DNA of 5,958 nucleotides from Candidatus Omnitrophota bacterium (GTDB taxonomy: Bacteria > Omnitrophota > Gorgyraeia > 2-01-FULL-45-10), in the NCBI GenBank assembly GCA_030691985.1, contig JAUYDB010000078.1, positions 1 to 5,958 of the forward strand, in the 5' to 3' direction. The position numbers were made by a program, and so were the translations under genes. This document shows positions 5,841 through 5,958 of the stretch, piece by piece (positions within the stretch are counted from its first letter, which is position 1; each line of letters opens with the position of its first letter). The notes beneath the pieces were generated by a model. It was given only the letters and a program-made list of their open reading frames with translations. It was not told the origin of the DNA and did no database searches.

Positions 5841-5854
5841 GTCGCCTCGTTATA

Positions 5855-5870
5855 GTTGCAGTCAGGCAAC
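5855..5870 (-). promoter_or_regulatory. Small hairpin in the pckG leader
   Basis: GTTGC (5855-5859) and GCAAC (5866-5870) form a perfect 5-bp stem with a 6-nt loop just upstream of the pckG ribosome binding site. The core GTCAGGC in its loop and stem recurs in the loop of the neighbouring palindrome (5911-5917). Its role is unknown; it could be a by-product of the repeat's insertion. Confidence 0.3.
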
Positions 5871-5874
5871 GCTT

Positions 5875-5958
5875 TTTAGCGTATAGCGTTTAGCGGATAG
5901 CGTATAGTAAGTCAGGCGACTTTTCCTATACGCTAAACGCTACCCGCTATACGCTAAA
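5875..5958. repeat. TAGCGNN heptad palindrome, copy A (runs to the window edge)
   Basis: Two 33-nt arms (5875-5907 and 5926-5958) form an inverted repeat with four mismatches. Each arm is a run of 7-bp units: left TAGCGTA, TAGCGTT, TAGCGGA, TAGCGTA, TAG; right (reverse complement) TAGCGTA, TAGCGGG, TAGCGTT, TAGCGTA, TAG. The 18-nt loop contains its own small hairpin AAGTC-AGGC-GACTT (5909-5922). The element begins 34 nt upstream of the pckG start codon, and its outer arm ends at the last base of the window, so it may continue. No terminator-like T run lies on the outer side. Confidence 0.8.

Noticed and set aside
5841..5874. TTGCCT and TATAAC upstream of pckG as a promoter
   Set aside because: The two hexamers are only 9 nt apart and the -10 would overlap the region next to the ribosome binding site; the true promoter is probably beyond the palindrome or outside the window.
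3965..5958. CRISPR array from the repeated TAGCGNN units
   Set aside because: The units are 7 bp, directly abutting, degenerate and arranged as palindromes without spacers; no cas genes are present.

Overview
The window carries five protein-coding genes, all on the minus strand, in about 6 kb. Read in transcription order (right to left) they are a GTP-type phosphoenolpyruvate carboxykinase (pckG), an LsrF/DhnA-type class I aldolase, a small lipoprotein with a peptidoglycan-binding domain, an Lrp/AsnC-family regulator and a class I PLP aminotransferase. All five ORFs are intact and have recognisable family motifs. There are no RNA genes, CRISPR arrays, transposase genes or phage genes. The lipoprotein, with its lipobox, coiled coil and C-terminal peptidoglycan-binding domain, points to a diderm bacterium. 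The overall look (Lrp plus YugH-like aminotransferase, GTP-PEPCK, many short palindromic intergenic repeats) would fit an uncultured environmental lineage such as Omnitrophota. That placement is an impression from gene content and was not tested.

Layout. 1-143: downstream flank of the aminotransferase with a C-rich hairpin repeat. 144-1298: aminotransferase. 1299-1861: a 563-nt non-coding gap dominated by two mutually inverted, diverged ~150-bp palindromic elements. 1862-2347: Lrp/AsnC regulator. 2348-2548: intergenic region with a probable promoter, a second copy of the C-rich hairpin and a bidirectional-looking terminator. 2549-3067: lipoprotein, with a near-consensus sigma-70-type promoter. 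3134-3928: LsrF-like aldolase. 3965-4035: a palindrome built from 7-bp units TAGCGNN. 4065-5840: pckG. 5875-5958: a second, larger TAGCGNN palindrome that ends exactly at the window edge.

How the genes may work together. PEPCK interconverts oxaloacetate and phosphoenolpyruvate. The aldolase-family protein acts on phosphorylated keto compounds. The regulator/aminotransferase pair resembles the Bacillus subtilis YugG-YugH (AlaR-AlaT) pair and would link pyruvate or 2-oxo acids to amino acids. A carbon/nitrogen node around PEP, pyruvate and oxaloacetate is therefore a reasonable reading, but the genes look like at least three transcription units rather than one operon. I do not see a new defence system or other large undescribed system. 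The least explained material is the intergenic repeats: the TAGCGNN heptad palindromes on both sides of pckG, and the paired foldback element separating the regulator from its likely partner aminotransferase.
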